64,000 nt of DNA from Fagopyrum homotropicum (lineage: Eukaryota > Streptophyta > Magnoliopsida > Caryophyllales > Polygonaceae). The stretch is taken from assembly GCA_033239125.1 (NCBI GenBank), contig BSWB01000008.1, positions 2,696,001 through 2,760,000 of the forward strand, read 5' to 3'. Below the pieces are notes generated by a model. It ran no database searches. It worked only from the letters and a program-made list of their open reading frames with translations, and was not told where the DNA came from. Position numbers and translations under genes: made by a program. This document shows, one piece after another, positions 10,044-21,502 of the stretch (positions are counted from its first letter, which is position 1; the number at the start of each line of letters is the position of its first letter).

Positions 10044-10893
10044 AGTCCTTACGTCGAGCCAACGACGTAAAACAAAGGCGCTACTCGGGAGGCAACCCGA
10101 AGGAATAAGAAGAGGAGCCTCAATCAAGTCAACCGCCCCTGCAGCTTAGTGTCCCGTCCCTGCGGTTATACCCCTGCCCAACGCCGCCCCCGGCGCTGGG
10201 CCTGCGTTGAAAACAAATTGGTCACCGCCCCCGCGGTGATTCCCTTACGCCCCTGCGGCGGCCACCCTTGACACGGATCCTCAATGCCGCCCCAGCGTTG
10301 AGCCTGCGCCCCCTCTTCCTTGTCCCGCCCCCGCGGTGACAAGCCCCCTCCCCTGCAGTTTTAACCAGAAAAGAAAAAAAATAGAAATCCCAAAAGTATT
10401 CCCTACACCTACCCCACCCACCCATCTCTCTCCTCACCTACCAAAACTCTCTCCCGAACCTTCACTCTCTCAAACTCACGCCCCCTGCGCCCCAAGCTCA
10501 CACCCTATACCAACCCTACTCCGACGCCCCTACGCCACCTCGTCAGCACCACCACAACTAGCCCCGACGCCCCTGCGCCACTCTCTCCCGCTCCTTACCA
10601 ATACCTCTCTCAATCTCTCAAATCCCTAATCCTACAACACTTTCCCCTCACACTCTCTTCCCTCCACTACTCACCACCTCAGGTGACGTCTCCACCAGCA
10701 AGAAGCCATCAAAACGCTCCCCAGCTCCACCACCTCATGCGCTGTCAGAAATCGCCCTCAAGAGTTCTCCCGCCCCTGCACCTCTCCGCCCCTACGCCTG
10801 CAAGTGCCGCCCTTGCGGAAATAGCAACAGAGGGTTCGTCTCTTTCTCCAATTTCTAAACTTTCTAATTCCTTTACTTGATCAATTGCAAGAA
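10044..10893 (+). other. Spacer between pol and post-pol ORF, with GC-rich arrays
   Basis: There is no gene here. A GGGAGGCAACCC motif stands at 10087-10098, 44 bp after the pol stop. Variants of the GC-rich dodecamer follow at 10130-10350 and again at 10560-10830, around a C-rich stretch (CTCTCTCCC, CCACCC). The second array ends in CTTGCGGAAATAGCAACAGAGGG just before the next ORF. Short open frames here are Pro/Ser-rich by composition only. Confidence 0.8.
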
Positions 10894-12257
10894 ATGGAAC
10901 CCCAGAGAAAATACAAGATGTCGGAGGTTGAGAAGACCCGGTATAGGATTGTGCAGGATCAGGTTGTGTATGCAACTCAGTTTTTGCACGTTCCTACATT
11001 GGAAAATTTGGGCATGTTGGAGAGCATGCAGTCATTTCTCACCAACGCTGGGCTCGGTGAATTTCTGGACATGAGTGCTCCAACGTACCCCGAGCTCAGC
11101 CGCCAATTCATCGCCACCTTCACCATGGAGAAGGAGGACCATGTTTGTGTTGGACTTTCATTCAAGTTCAACAAGAAAAAGTATACACTAGATTACACCC
11201 AACTGTAGGAAGCATTTGGGGTAACTATTTGCGCCTCAGAGAACTGGTGGGAACCCGTTCCGACACCCGACCTTTGCGAGTTTTGGCAGCCGCCACCGGA
11301 TCCGAGTTTCATGCCGGGGGTGAGTATTCCAACAAACTCACTCACCCCTGCTTGAGGCTCATCTCCAAGATCTTCATGAGTGTCTTCTATGGACACAAGG
11401 AGGAGAACAAGGTCGCTCTCAAGGACCTCCCACTGTTGTACGCCTGCCTTCCCATGAACGAGAAGGTGGCGGATTGGCCGTTCCTCTTCCTTACCACTTT
11501 GAAGCGGATTAGGAAGAACGAGCCACGTGACATTGTGGGTGGTGGGATGATCTCCTTGATTGCCTCACAGGTGATGGATCTTTCCGACTTAGAGGATGGG
11601 TTAGAGGCCCCACTATACACGGAGGGGATGCTGAGGAGGTGCAAGCTCCTCAAGAGGGACGGGGAGAACCTTTTTTGGCTTTCATTAGCAGATGGGAGCC
11701 ACATTAAATACCTCCACCGGCCGCTTCCACTTGGAGACGAGCTCTTTGAGCTATACATCCCGGCTGAACTATTCGTGCCGAGACGGCCTCAGGTGGCCAT
11801 TGTTGAGAGACACGCTGCGAGCTCCAGCCGGGCTCATTTTGATGACCACATGCCCATACCGGATGATGAGAAGATGCCCATTGCATCACCGGATGATGGT
11901 CCGGCCATGGAGAGCCTCCAGGATCAGATGGAAGCCCTGACTACTCAGCATCAGGCATGGCAGACCGAGTACTAGCGGACCATGCTTGAGCAGCAACAAG
12001 CGTGGCAGTCCAGCTTCGCCTCCTCTATGACAACCCATTTTGACCGCCGGCAGGATGCTTGGCATGCGGCTCAGCAGCAGCAGCTCGAGGCTCAGCATTT
12101 GGCTTGGCAAGCCAACTTTGAGACCTCCTTTGGCAGCCGGATGGATGCTCAGCAGGCCCGCATCGACACACTCTACCGCCGGCAGGAGCACTTCTTCAGC
12201 CACTTTCCGTACCCATTGGAGGAGGGTCCGGATGGTCCAGCCGGACCATCCCACTAG
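10894..12257 (+). pseudogene. Post-pol ORF in the position of the Athila env-like ORF
   Basis: The text starts MEPQRKYKMSEVEKTRYR and contains SAPTYPELSRQFIATF, which resembles the YPEL...F segment of the Athila ORF-1 family. It continues with an alpha/beta-looking part (THPCLRLISKIFMSVFYG) and ends in a Gln-rich, probably coiled-coil tail (QQQAWQSSF, HFDRRQDAW). A TAG at 11206-11208, a frame change near 11315-11340 and a TAG at 11973-11975 break it. I see no signal peptide or membrane segment, so an envelope role is not supported here; only the position is env-like. The function of this family is unknown to me. Confidence 0.65.
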
Positions 12258-12942
12258 TGGTATCATCATTTCTCCCTTTCCCACATTTATCTTTGCTTCA
12301 TTTTCCACTTTGAGGGCAAAGTGTGCTTCAAGTATGGGGAGGGAATTATCATTGCTTGTGTAGTTGCTTAAGTTATTTTTGAGTGTGTTTGCTTTTAGTT
12401 CTTATGAGTTGTAATTCAGTTTGATATTCATATAAAAAATTTAAAAATAAATTTAAAAAAAAAGAAAAAGCCAAAGAAAAGGGAAAAAGGCATGAAAATC
12501 CTTGGATAAACCGAAAACCCGAAAGGGCGGTTTAGGCAAAAAGAAGGTAGTCTGACCAACCTTAGGTTGATGCAAAATTGGAGTTGAGGGATGTGAGTTC
12601 CAAGTGATATCATCAAAGAAAAGAGGAAGAGTGGCAAGGTGAAAATCCGAAAGGGCACCTTGGCAAAATGAGCGGCACCGAGTGTAGGTTTCCCTTCCAA
12701 CGTTTGGCGGCATAAGAAGGGGAGTCATAAGGAGGTTGTCCGGGTAGGTCACTCTTGGAGCAATAAGGATGGTAGCTTTCTCACCTTTTACTCACATTTT
12801 CTCTTTTTTTCCTTCTTTCTTTCTTGGTTTTTCTTTTTCCATTGTCTATGCCACTTACCCATGCTTCCTGAGGCCTTTGAGTCTAAAACTGCTATCATTA
12901 GTTTTACTCCGGACGAGTAAAAGGTCTACGTATGGGGGAGTT
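12258..12942 (+). other. 3' noncoding region with polypurine stretches (element B)
   Basis: No gene is visible. TATGGGGAGGGAATT (about 12334-12348) and TATGGGGGAG (12931-12940) are two purine-rich candidates; the second lies directly before the 3' LTR and is the likely second-strand primer. The stretch between holds A-rich sequence and two CCGAAAGGGC repeats. Confidence 0.7.
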
Positions 12943-13590
12943 TGATAGGTGATGGAATCACTATCATTTAGGTTAGCACAATAGTGTCGTTTTATGCTAC
13001 TAACTCCTTGGTCCAGAAGAAGAACACTAAAAGAAGACAAAGAGGAGTTATAATCACTTGGGAGTTGAAGACCATTCACGAAGCAAAGCTTCTGGTGCCT
13101 CACCGCCCCCGCGGAGCATTGTCACCGCCCCAGCGGGTGACACTACACTCTGGAACGCAGTCTGCGCCTTCGCCAGCGCCCGGAACCAAGACTGTCACCG
13201 CCCCTGTGCCCCTCCTTGGCGCCCCTGCGGTGACTTATCCTGAAGAAGCGAAGACCATCGCCCCTGCGCCTCTGCCTGCGTCTCACCCTGCGGAGTTGTG
13301 AAGCCAAAGAGTCAGTGTCACCGCCCCTGCGTTGACACTAGGCCGCCCCTGCGGCTCGACATCAGTAGCGACAGAAAGATGAAGAGTCAGGCCTTTGAAG
13401 AACATTAAAGATCCGCCTCTGCGGAATTGCCAAACCGCCCCTGCGGCCTCGAAGAACTTCAAGCGTTTCTGCCTAAACCGCCCCTACGGTTCGACGACAG
13501 AGACTTTACTCCGAGTGTTTACACCACCTTTATGGCATTAAAGGTGGCTGTTTTGGCCGGCCATTTACTCCCATTTAGTGTCATTTGTAG

Positions 13591-14987
13591 TAGGGTTGTT
13601 CATTCTCGGATATCCGATCCGTTCGGATATCCGAATTCGGATATCCGGGAAAAAAATTGTATGAAACCAGTATCCGTATCCGATCCGTAATTAGCCGGAT
13701 ATCCGGTCCGAGAAGGAAAAACGGATCGGATATCCGTTTTCGGATATCCGGATTATCCGACTACCAAAACATGCCGGTTGCTTTTTTAATAATAAAAAGG
13801 AATTACTTTTACAATTGTTTTACTTTTATTTTTTTACAATTGTTTTATTTAGACATTGTTTCCTGAAGCTTTAAATTTTCAAAAAAGAGTATAAACCAAA
13901 ATCCAAATAAATAAATATGTTAAGAAATTGACAATCCAATCTAGTTGAAACATCACTATTAAATCAACAAAAAAAACTTATAAATTTTAGTAGCAGACCA
14001 CCAAAAACAAATTAGAAATAAAACAAAGTATTGTTGCTCCATCATTCATACTTCAAGCATCCTACAATAAAAGAAATCAATATTGAAAGAATAAATATTT
14101 ATACTAATTATTGAACAAGAGCCATTGAGAAATACACATATGGATGTTCCTAAATCTCAATATGTATCTCAAACAGTTTCGAGAATTATCCATTGATGAA
14201 AGAGGTCTGAGTTTGACTGTTTCGAGGAGAGTGATATTCCACAGTTAAGAGAAATAATTACGAGAAGAAGAAACCGATTTAGGGTCTTCTGAGCAAGTGA
14301 GAAGAGCGCCGACGGAGATGGAAGTTGTGAGGCTTTGACGGAGACGGAAGCAACAGAGAAGTTGAGCGGAGTAGAGAAGAAGAGAGAAACTGAGCGCTGA
14401 CGGGAGCAAGAGAGAAGCCGAGCGCCGACGGTTCCGATGCAAGAGAGAAAAGCGCCAACAAAGACGGAAGTTGTAGGCTGTGACGGTCCGACGGAGACGG
14501 AAGCAATAGAGAAGCTGAGCGGAGTACAGAAGAAGAGAGAAATTGAGCGCCGATGGAAGCAAGAGGAAGCAATCGATTTAGGGTTTTTTTACAGAGGAAG
14601 AATGTGAGAGAGGCATAGTAAAGTCTCATATAGTTCAACGATACTTTAAGGGTTTCCTTTTTTTTTATTAAGAAAAAATTTTAAAAAAAATTTGGGATGT
14701 GGTGGTTCGAACCCATGACCTTATTCAAGGTAAAATATATTTACAGTCCCCCAAACCAACTCAGCTATTGCAAGTGAAGTATAATAATTTGATAAATTTA
14801 TATATATATCGGATAACGGATATCCGGGTTTTAAAAAAATACGATCCGTATCCGATCCGTATATCCAACTATTATTGACGGATCGGACCGGATACGGATA
14901 GACTTCCGCCGGATCAATAAAAAGTCGGATATCCCCTAGTCGGATAGTCGGATTATTGGCGGATCGGATTTTTTGTGAACACCCCTA
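13591..14987 (+). mobile_element. Non-autonomous hAT-like DNA element
   Basis: The ends TAGGGTTGTTCA and TGAACACCCCTA form an imperfect inverted repeat of 12 bp, and the flanks ATTTGTAG (13583-13590 and 14988-14995) are a perfect 8-bp target duplication, as made by hAT transposases. Both subterminal regions are dense in GGATATCCG, GATCCG and related palindromic words (13607-13760 and 14808-14965). The middle has no transposase; it holds a repeated purine-rich segment (14290-14560, GAGACGGAAGCAA) and AT-rich DNA. It must be moved by a transposase encoded elsewhere. Confidence 0.8.
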
Positions 14988-14995
14988 ATTTGTAG

Positions 14996-15004
14996 TATAA
15001 ATAG
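14996..15004 (+). promoter_or_regulatory. TATA box of the 3' LTR, cut off from its upstream region
   Basis: TATAAATAG follows the right target duplication of the hAT-like element immediately. The insertion separates the box by 1.4 kb from the LTR sequence that normally precedes it. Confidence 0.55.
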
Positions 15005-15820
15005 ACCCATAGCTGATTGCTAGTAGGATCCATCATATTCCCATTTTTATTCTCTCTTGCTTCCTTTGTAATGAGCTTCTAGTTTCCTTGCTACATTGGG
15101 TTGGTTTGAAGCTGCATTATTACTTTGGATGTAAGTTCCTTTCTAATATAAGTTTTATTCAGTAATGCTTTGTGTTTCTTAGTCTTTATTTGTCTAATTG
15201 CATGTTTTATTATCACTTAAGACTGATCACCTTAGGTTCTAAAGTACATGCAAAGAACTAGGATTAATAGATTCCGGGTTCGGGTCTTTAATCTAGTAGT
15301 AACCTTCGAGTAATAACGGGTTGTAATTGCTTAAAGGAAAAGAAACACAAATATAAAGATTAGTTTAATGGTTTTAATCTTCTCTTTATATCCCTTAGTC
15401 TTTGTTTGAAAGCTAACTTGTGACTTGTTCTTGTAGGTTTACGGAACACTAACTTGTTAAGTTGTGTTGATGCCGGTTGGCTCAACACATACATATGATC
15501 AAGACGGGAACATTACTTGAAAACTTATAAAAAGGAACTCACCAAAGTAGTAACCGCATGCTAAGAATCAACCTAGTGCAGATTCACTCATCATCATCAT
15601 ATTCATTTTATTACTTGCTTTCTAGTTTTGTGTGCATCAATTCATCCAAACCCTCCCCCCCCCCTTGTTACTTTGTTCTATAATCAATAACTGAATTTAA
15701 TAAAAAATATCACCAAACTCTCCCGGGTTTGACTCTTACTTAACCACTATACTTGTTCTAGTGTTAAGTTGGGATTTATTTTGATAAGATAAAAACGACC
15801 GTAGGAAAAGCATCTTGTCA

Positions 15821-16478
15821 GTGCCCTGGGTCCGCCCCTGCACCTCTGAAGATCCGCCCCCGCAGTCGAACAACATAAGTTCGTCTTCTTCGTCTTTGAC
15901 TGTGGATCCTGAGCTCCAAAGTCCTCCTCTTCTTGTTGGGTATTCTCCAAACACCACCCACTGATCTTAGACTCTTCTCCACGACCTAAACTTCCTAGGA
16001 ACGCATGCATGCAAGGATTCAAGGAAAAGCTTCTCAAGAGCTTCATCCATGGCAATGGATGAAGGAGAGGGGAAGAAAGAGTTCAGCAGCACGGAAGAGA
16101 AGGGAGGGAAAAGGAGAAGCTTACCAAACCTGGATCCAGAATTTGCTCCACTATAGTCCACAATTAAGAGCTCCAAAGTGAAGGAAGAGAAAAGAGAGAT
16201 GAGAGAAAGAGTGTAGAATAGCGTGAATAAAGAGGCGAGGAGAAAGGAGAGGTGACTAGGCTGCACAAAGGGGTAGGGAAACAAGGGGTTAGCTGACCTA
16301 TTGTCCCTTGTATTAGAACCGAGGGTCCAAACGCAAAAGGACGGAAACCGGAAGGTCGGAACAGGATTTTGAATAAAAACAATCCCGCTACTCAGCATCC
16401 CGTACTTGCGGGAAAATTGAGTCGCGCTTGAAGAAAGGTCAAAACCCATTCACCATCCGCAATATAAATTCCGGTACA
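15821..16478 (-). repeat. 3' LTR of element C, truncated
   Basis: On the minus strand it begins TGTACCGG next to the polypurine stretch and matches the outer part of the 5' LTR near 23735-24409 (CGCATGCATGCAAGGATTC, the start of a short Met-Asp-Glu-Ala text). The rest is removed by the insertion of element B at 15820. Confidence 0.8.
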
Positions 16479-16501
16479 ACTAACCCCCCTAAAAATAAGT
16501 T
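16479..16501 (-). other. Polypurine tract of element C
   Basis: On the minus strand TTTTTAGGGGGGTTAGT precedes the LTR start. Just upstream, AAGTTTCGGGATGAAACTT is the short inverted repeat that also stands at this place in element E (59430-59455). Confidence 0.75.
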
Positions 16502-16729
16502 TCATCCCGAAACTTGCTAAACTCAACACTCTCGGCCAAACACGTCTCGTAACCACGCGAAACTCATAAACATGTCAACTATCGGTCCTAATCCAAGCCT
16601 ACGTAACAAATTACATTCAGGCCTCGCAAGGCACACACATACTCATACGAACTCACATAACACATCATGACATACAACACATAAGCACAAATAAGGAAAG
16701 ATCTCGGGACCATCTCGACGGTCCTATCG

Positions 16730-16905
16730 ATGTCGCTAATCCTGCATAAAACTCGGGGTTGTTCCTCCGGATACCATCCTTGGTCTCCCATGTAGCCTTA
16801 TCGGCTTCTTATCTTGACCACTGCACTTTCAACATCGGTATCTCCTTCGATCAAAGGTGTCTCGTACTACGCTCCAAATCCCCATTGGTGACAATGCTAA
16901 GTTGC
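16730..16905 (-). pseudogene. Degraded chromodomain at the pol C-terminus (element C)
   Basis: The minus strand reads LRSKEIPMLKVQWSR, a stop, then EADKATWETKDGIRRN, which parallels LRSKDIPIMRI and DEATWETEDSI of element E at 60.0 kb. The chromodomain of such integrases is thought to steer insertion to certain chromatin. At least one stop interrupts it, and no integrase core precedes it. Confidence 0.65.
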
Positions 16906-18759
16906 AAGCCACTTCCCCCAACTTGCGTTGGAATATCATAATGATCTGATATATTGGAACTCACTTCCTTCCGGGGTCTTTATCCATACAACCTTTCTAT
17001 TATGTTTCTACTTGTTTCTCTATCCCCAATCAAGGCCTTCTCTTGGAGAATCACTTGTACACTTCCAAACTAATCATTCTTAGAGGCAGCATCGTAATAG
17101 TTTCACCGATGAATCTCTTCTTAGCACTCAAGAACTCCTTTGAAAATTCCATCTCATTCAAATCTATGTTGCCAACCGGAGTTGGTTTTCCATAGATGGT
17201 GTTACATGCAGGTCCTCTCCGTAAATCCGGTAATGATCAATACTTCCTAGAAAACTTGTAGCTTCCTTCACATACTTCGGGGGTTGCCATCCCGAGACGA
17301 CTTGTCAAACAACTTCCCTCTTTTCGCAACTAGTGTTCTCCACAACAATAAGATCTTGTAATCGGTTTCCTTCAAACGCTTCCACAACTCAAGCCTCTTC
17401 TCAAGATCATTGTTTACGGCACCTTAGATGTCAGAGTTGATTCAAGCTCAGCCTTAGTGGAAAAATACTCATTCCAACATTCTAGACTTCATGATATCTC
17501 GGGTTCCATCTTTTCTCTTCTCGTCACATTACGTAATTACCGATACAGTCCTTTCTTAACACTTGACCGGTGGTCATGGTACTAATGATCTACCCCGATC
17601 TGTTGGGGTGATGTTCCTCCGACACGTGTATTGCTCCATCTTCTGCTACAAGATTGACCGTACTTTATCTCAGGAACTCGAGAGGCTTGCTCGAGTCTTC
17701 TTATTTTTGGGGCTTTGGTTAAGCCATACTTCATCTTAACTTTCCCCCCCGACGTCCCAACATATTGGGGAAATTCTACATAAGTTTGTGTCATTCCTTC
17801 GAGTATGCAACGTCAATCCGACCGTAAGGGTTCAAATCTTAATCTTTCATATGCCCCCCGTACGTCTTAAGTCGACACCCAACTTCCAGCTTCGATCTTC
17901 TCTTCCTTTCATTGGTCACCTTATGCATCTCTTGGTATTACAAGATCAACTTCACCACCGTACCGGCATGCTTCGTGGGAAAAGCTAGGTGAAATTCTCC
18001 ATTTCAAAACCGTGGAAAAATCTTGCTCGTTTCTTTTCAAGTTAACATCCTAAGCTCCAAGCTTGCCGCGTCACTACTATCAAGGTTCCCTGCTTTATGT
18101 CATCGCTATCATAGCTCCTCCATGTGAGTCCGGAGAACGCAACATCTGTTTCGTTGGTACAAAGTTAACATGCATCTTCTTGATCACGATGGAAGCTCCG
18201 CTTCCTCCTGCCCCGCCTTGGAAATGATCATTTGTCTCGTCTTTGTGGTGATCGTCACGGTCTTCCGACTGATGTCCCAAGAGGTCGATTGAGGTCCATT
18301 CAATCCGTCTCTACGATGCCTTGTTCATGCACTTGAAGTGCTTGATATATGGAAGTCGGATCACCAATTACGGTTTCCCATGCGATTGAGACAACCGGAT
18401 ACTTTGCGGGTACCCCAACGTTACTCTAGTCGGGTAACCCTATAATGAAGGGTCTCCCCTCTAACGTAACTAAGGTCAATCCTAACTACACAAACAGCGG
18501 CAAAAGAAATGTGTGTAACACTCGTATAATAAAACAATACCCCGACAGTGAAGTCGTGTAACCAAATAGTACATGTGTCCACTGGTGTCGCTGGATCAAT
18601 GGCGCTCCTAAGCTCGAAAATCCTGGCCTGAGCACCTCCGGCCCCCGTGGTGCCTTCACCATGCTCCCTACCTAGGCCCTGACCCTTGGTCGATCCCTAC
18701 GAACGAGCCTGACCTTGGAACCTCTGTTGGTGGCTCGGTGTCTGATACTGAGGCAGCCA
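16906..18759 (-). other. Interior of element C without recognisable coding sequence
   Basis: No frame on either strand shows protease, RT, RNase H or integrase motifs. The longest frames (about 60-70 residues) have no familiar features. The stretch may be decayed pol beyond recognition or unrelated filler as in non-autonomous elements. Confidence 0.5.
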
Positions 18760-20087
18760 CTACCCACCTCCTGTCACGCTAGCAGGTGAAGAACCCTGTT
18801 GCAACCGTGTCTTTCCCTGACGGAAAAAAGCAGCTCGGTGGCCCACCTGGCCACAAGTGAAACAAGCCACGAGTGGCTTTCTACATGCATTCCTAATGCG
18901 TCCATTCCCTCCACAACTGAAACATTGTCGTCCCCAATCGGCTGTCGGGGCAATAGTCTGAGGACTAGGACGGCTCTGCACATGGCTACGCCCATATCCT
19001 AAGGCTCCTACTCCTGAACTAGAGGGCTTTGTCCTCGGTCTCTTGTCCGGCCCCTCAGACTGAGAAACTCTATTAGGACCCGGGTGGTCCCTCTCATATG
19101 CCAAAGCTCGGTCCTGGTATTCCACCAGGGAGTCACAGCGGAATTCTGCAAGGTAAGCACGGGTGGACTCCCTCAATCTCCGAGAAAAGAGATAGACATG
19201 CTGGTCCAACGGAGGTGTGGCAGGACCCAACAAGGCCAGCTCCTCTCGGAACCGCCTAATAGCCTCAATAACCGGGACATCCTCGAATCCCGTCTCTAAG
19301 AAGTCTTGGAATATGTCTCTTCTTAGTGAATCTGGGCAAAAGCTCTCCCTAACGAGACTCGGAAACTGATCTAACCTGGTCACGCCGCCTCTAAATGTCC
19401 TCCACCAATATTAGGCCTGATCCCGGAATAGCGTAGGGACTATCTCAACCTGCCTCTCCTCTGAGCAACGGATCGCCTCTAAAGCGGACTCTATGTGTCC
19501 AATCCAGTGCTCGACCTCTAACCCTACCTTCCCATCGAAGTAGGGTACATGATGCTGCTTGAAAGCCTTCAACCACGAATCCGGTCTTGGTGCCCTCGGC
19601 TAAACTCCAGCCCTGGCATCCTCAGCCACTAACTCTGGTTCAACCCTCTCTGGTGCTACTATCTCCGGTGCAGCCCTGACCTAGGTCAACCTTTGCGAGA
19701 CCTCAGCTGATCTCGCAGGTACGGGGGGTGCGGGAGGTGGTGCTCGTGTCCTAAACTCTCGACCTGCCCAACATACTCCCTAAATACCGAGGCTCCTATC
19801 GATGCTCCATCGGTCTTGGGGGATGGAGGACTCTGCGCCCCGGACCTTACAACGGTCTTATCTCTAGCCTCGGGAATGATGCTCTATGTGACGTCCTCTA
19901 CAAGAATCTCAGCTGCTAGCGGATCCGCAATTGGCGGGCTCACAATAGGGATACGTCCCCGATCTCTAGCTCCTGGAGGTCTCCCTACCCGTCCCGGCCT
20001 CGGGACGGTAGGAGGAAGAGGGGGTCTAGCCCTGGCGGGTCCTACGTATGCGGTAGCTCTCATGCGTACCATCTGATAGTGTGGCAT
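18760..20087 (-). pseudogene. gag of element C with damaged zinc knuckles
   Basis: An N-terminal Arg/Pro-rich part (19884-20087) and, in another frame, the core (18760-19383) read as chromovirus gag: FREELALLGPATPP, FSRRLRESTRAYLAEF, LVEYQDRALAYERDHPG. Two CCHC knuckles follow; both are broken. The first, CFSCGGNGRIRNAC, has Arg for His. The second, CFTCGQVGHRAAFF, has Phe for the last Cys. A frame change lies between the two parts. Confidence 0.75.
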
Positions 20088-20104
20088 TTATTTGTATATG
20101 AATA

Positions 20105-20244
20105 TATGTATATATATATATATATATAATAAAATACGATCTCGATACGGTATAGACTTTAGAAGCATCCAAGGCATACAAGCCCAAATCATCCTAAGGC
20201 CACATATATATCTAGGTACATATAGATCCAAAAACATCTTAAGT

Positions 20245-20282
<38 letters not shown>
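20105..20282. repeat. Two (TA)n microsatellites
   Basis: TA runs at about 20108-20128 and 20247-20281 lie between the gag start and the primer binding site of element C, separated by a related ACATATATATCTAGG text. Confidence 0.9.
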
Positions 20283-20456
20283 AATCTGGAAATCTACGTC
20301 GTCGAGGTCCGTGGAAGTAGTGGTAGTCCCGTACATTCTAACCCAAACCCGACTCATGCACATGATTTTGAAAACGAAAAGTTAGAACCCGTGTGGGTTC
20401 TATTTATTCCTCATTCGGCCATTAGAAGATTGCGAGTGCCATTGTTGTCAACTTAG

Positions 20457-20469
20457 GGCTCTGATACCA
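20457..20469 (-). other. Primer binding site of element C (initiator Met tRNA)
   Basis: On the minus strand TGGTATCAGAGCC begins three bases after the 5' LTR end. This is the standard complement of the 3' end of plant initiator Met tRNA. Confidence 0.85.
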
Positions 20470-21502
20470 TATTGTAACACCTCGAATCCGCGAGACTCAG
20501 GATGCTACGGGAAGAGAACTCACAATGCGTCCGACCCTTTGCCTGACAACTATTTCACCGGACCTTTCCAACAAGGTACAAATAAAGGCCAATGCTTAAA
20601 TCGTTTATAATGTATGCGAGAAACTGAAACATAACGATACAAGGTGGAAACTCATCCGACTTCTCAAAATGACACAAACTCCAAAACATAATCCAAAAGC
20701 GTACAACATAAACCAAAAATCCACAATAACAAAAGACACAAACGTCCCCGTCCTATAATGTACGGAGACCCCGGCTCCTCCACCTCACTCGGCGGCATCC
20801 CTAATCTGCAAGGCATCTACACAATCGGTTTGAAACAGTTAGCTCATATTCAAAGCATTGGAAACAAGGTGATAGCACACACACACACACACACAAATAA
20901 TCATAAACATGCAACATACTCCAAAATACACATGTCTAGTTTATTATCTTTATTATTATTAAGTCATATCCCGATCTAATTCAACTTATGATTTGTGACA
21001 CGAGTATCACCGCATGATCTCGCCTCGGTCCCTACTCACCGTCAAGGAATGGCACTGATGCATCTGGCCGTCTACCTGCTCGGGCTAGTCGCCGAGAACC
21101 CCCTAACTCTCCGCAAGAGCTAGGTAGTGTTGTCACCGCCCGTTATCATACACTTGGGTCAATAATAATGAAAAGGTCGTCCTATTTCCGGTTTTGTTGT
21201 TCTAACATAAATAATACTAAAACACACACCACCAAACACTCATCGAAGCTAATACAAAGAATACGAGCTAAGTAAGTCCGGAGACTTACCTCGTACCCAA
21301 CGCTAACTCACAAAACACTCTTACTTCCTTTGGGAAGGAACCCACAACCTACTCACAACAAGGTATGTATCAAAACTCGCTCAACTCTAGAAGTCTAAGG
21401 CTTCTACACAAATGATCTACGCAAGATCATTTGACTCTCATTCTAGGACCGCATCCTAGAATTTGTAACACTCACATCTCACTCAACGCATGAGGAGATC
21501 TC

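Larger units (their letters stand above)
2498..15820 (+). mobile_element. Athila-type Ty3/Gypsy retrotransposon, nearly full structure but decayed (element B)
   Basis: The order is truncated 5' LTR, primer binding site, gag, protease, RT, RNase H, integrase, spacer, post-pol ORF, polypurine stretch and 3' LTR, which is the Athila group layout. The coding parts contain several frameshifts and stops, so the copy is not autonomous. The left LTR has lost its first part at the inversion junction, so no target duplication can be seen on that side. The sequence just right of 15820 belongs to the 3' LTR of a chromodomain element, into which B appears to have inserted. Two local tandem duplications and a hAT-like insertion lengthen it. 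Confidence 0.9.
12943..15820 (+). repeat. 3' LTR of element B, split by a hAT-like element
   Basis: The LTR begins TGATAGG right after the polypurine stretch and ends TTGTCA, matching the end of the 5' LTR at 4096. Without the 1405-bp insertion and target duplication it is about 1470 bp. Dodecamer variants fill 13100-13500. Right of 15820 the sequence changes to a chromodomain-element LTR. Confidence 0.85.

Noticed and set aside
10336..10880. Pro/Ser-rich open frames between pol and the post-pol ORF
   Set aside because: They arise from C-rich simple sequence and the GC-rich arrays; no domain, no conservation with element A.
10894..12257. Envelope protein function for the post-pol ORF of element B
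   Set aside because: Position fits, but no signal peptide, membrane segment or cleavage site is visible; only the Athila ORF-1-like text is supported.
14245..14638. Leu/Ser/Arg-rich frames inside the hAT-like element, considered as transposase
   Set aside because: They come from an internal purine-rich repeat; no hAT dimerisation or zinc-finger motif is present.
14700..14725. GGTTCGAACCC, considered as part of a tRNA gene or SINE
   Set aside because: Only the T-arm word is present; no acceptor stem, A box or anticodon arm can be built around it.
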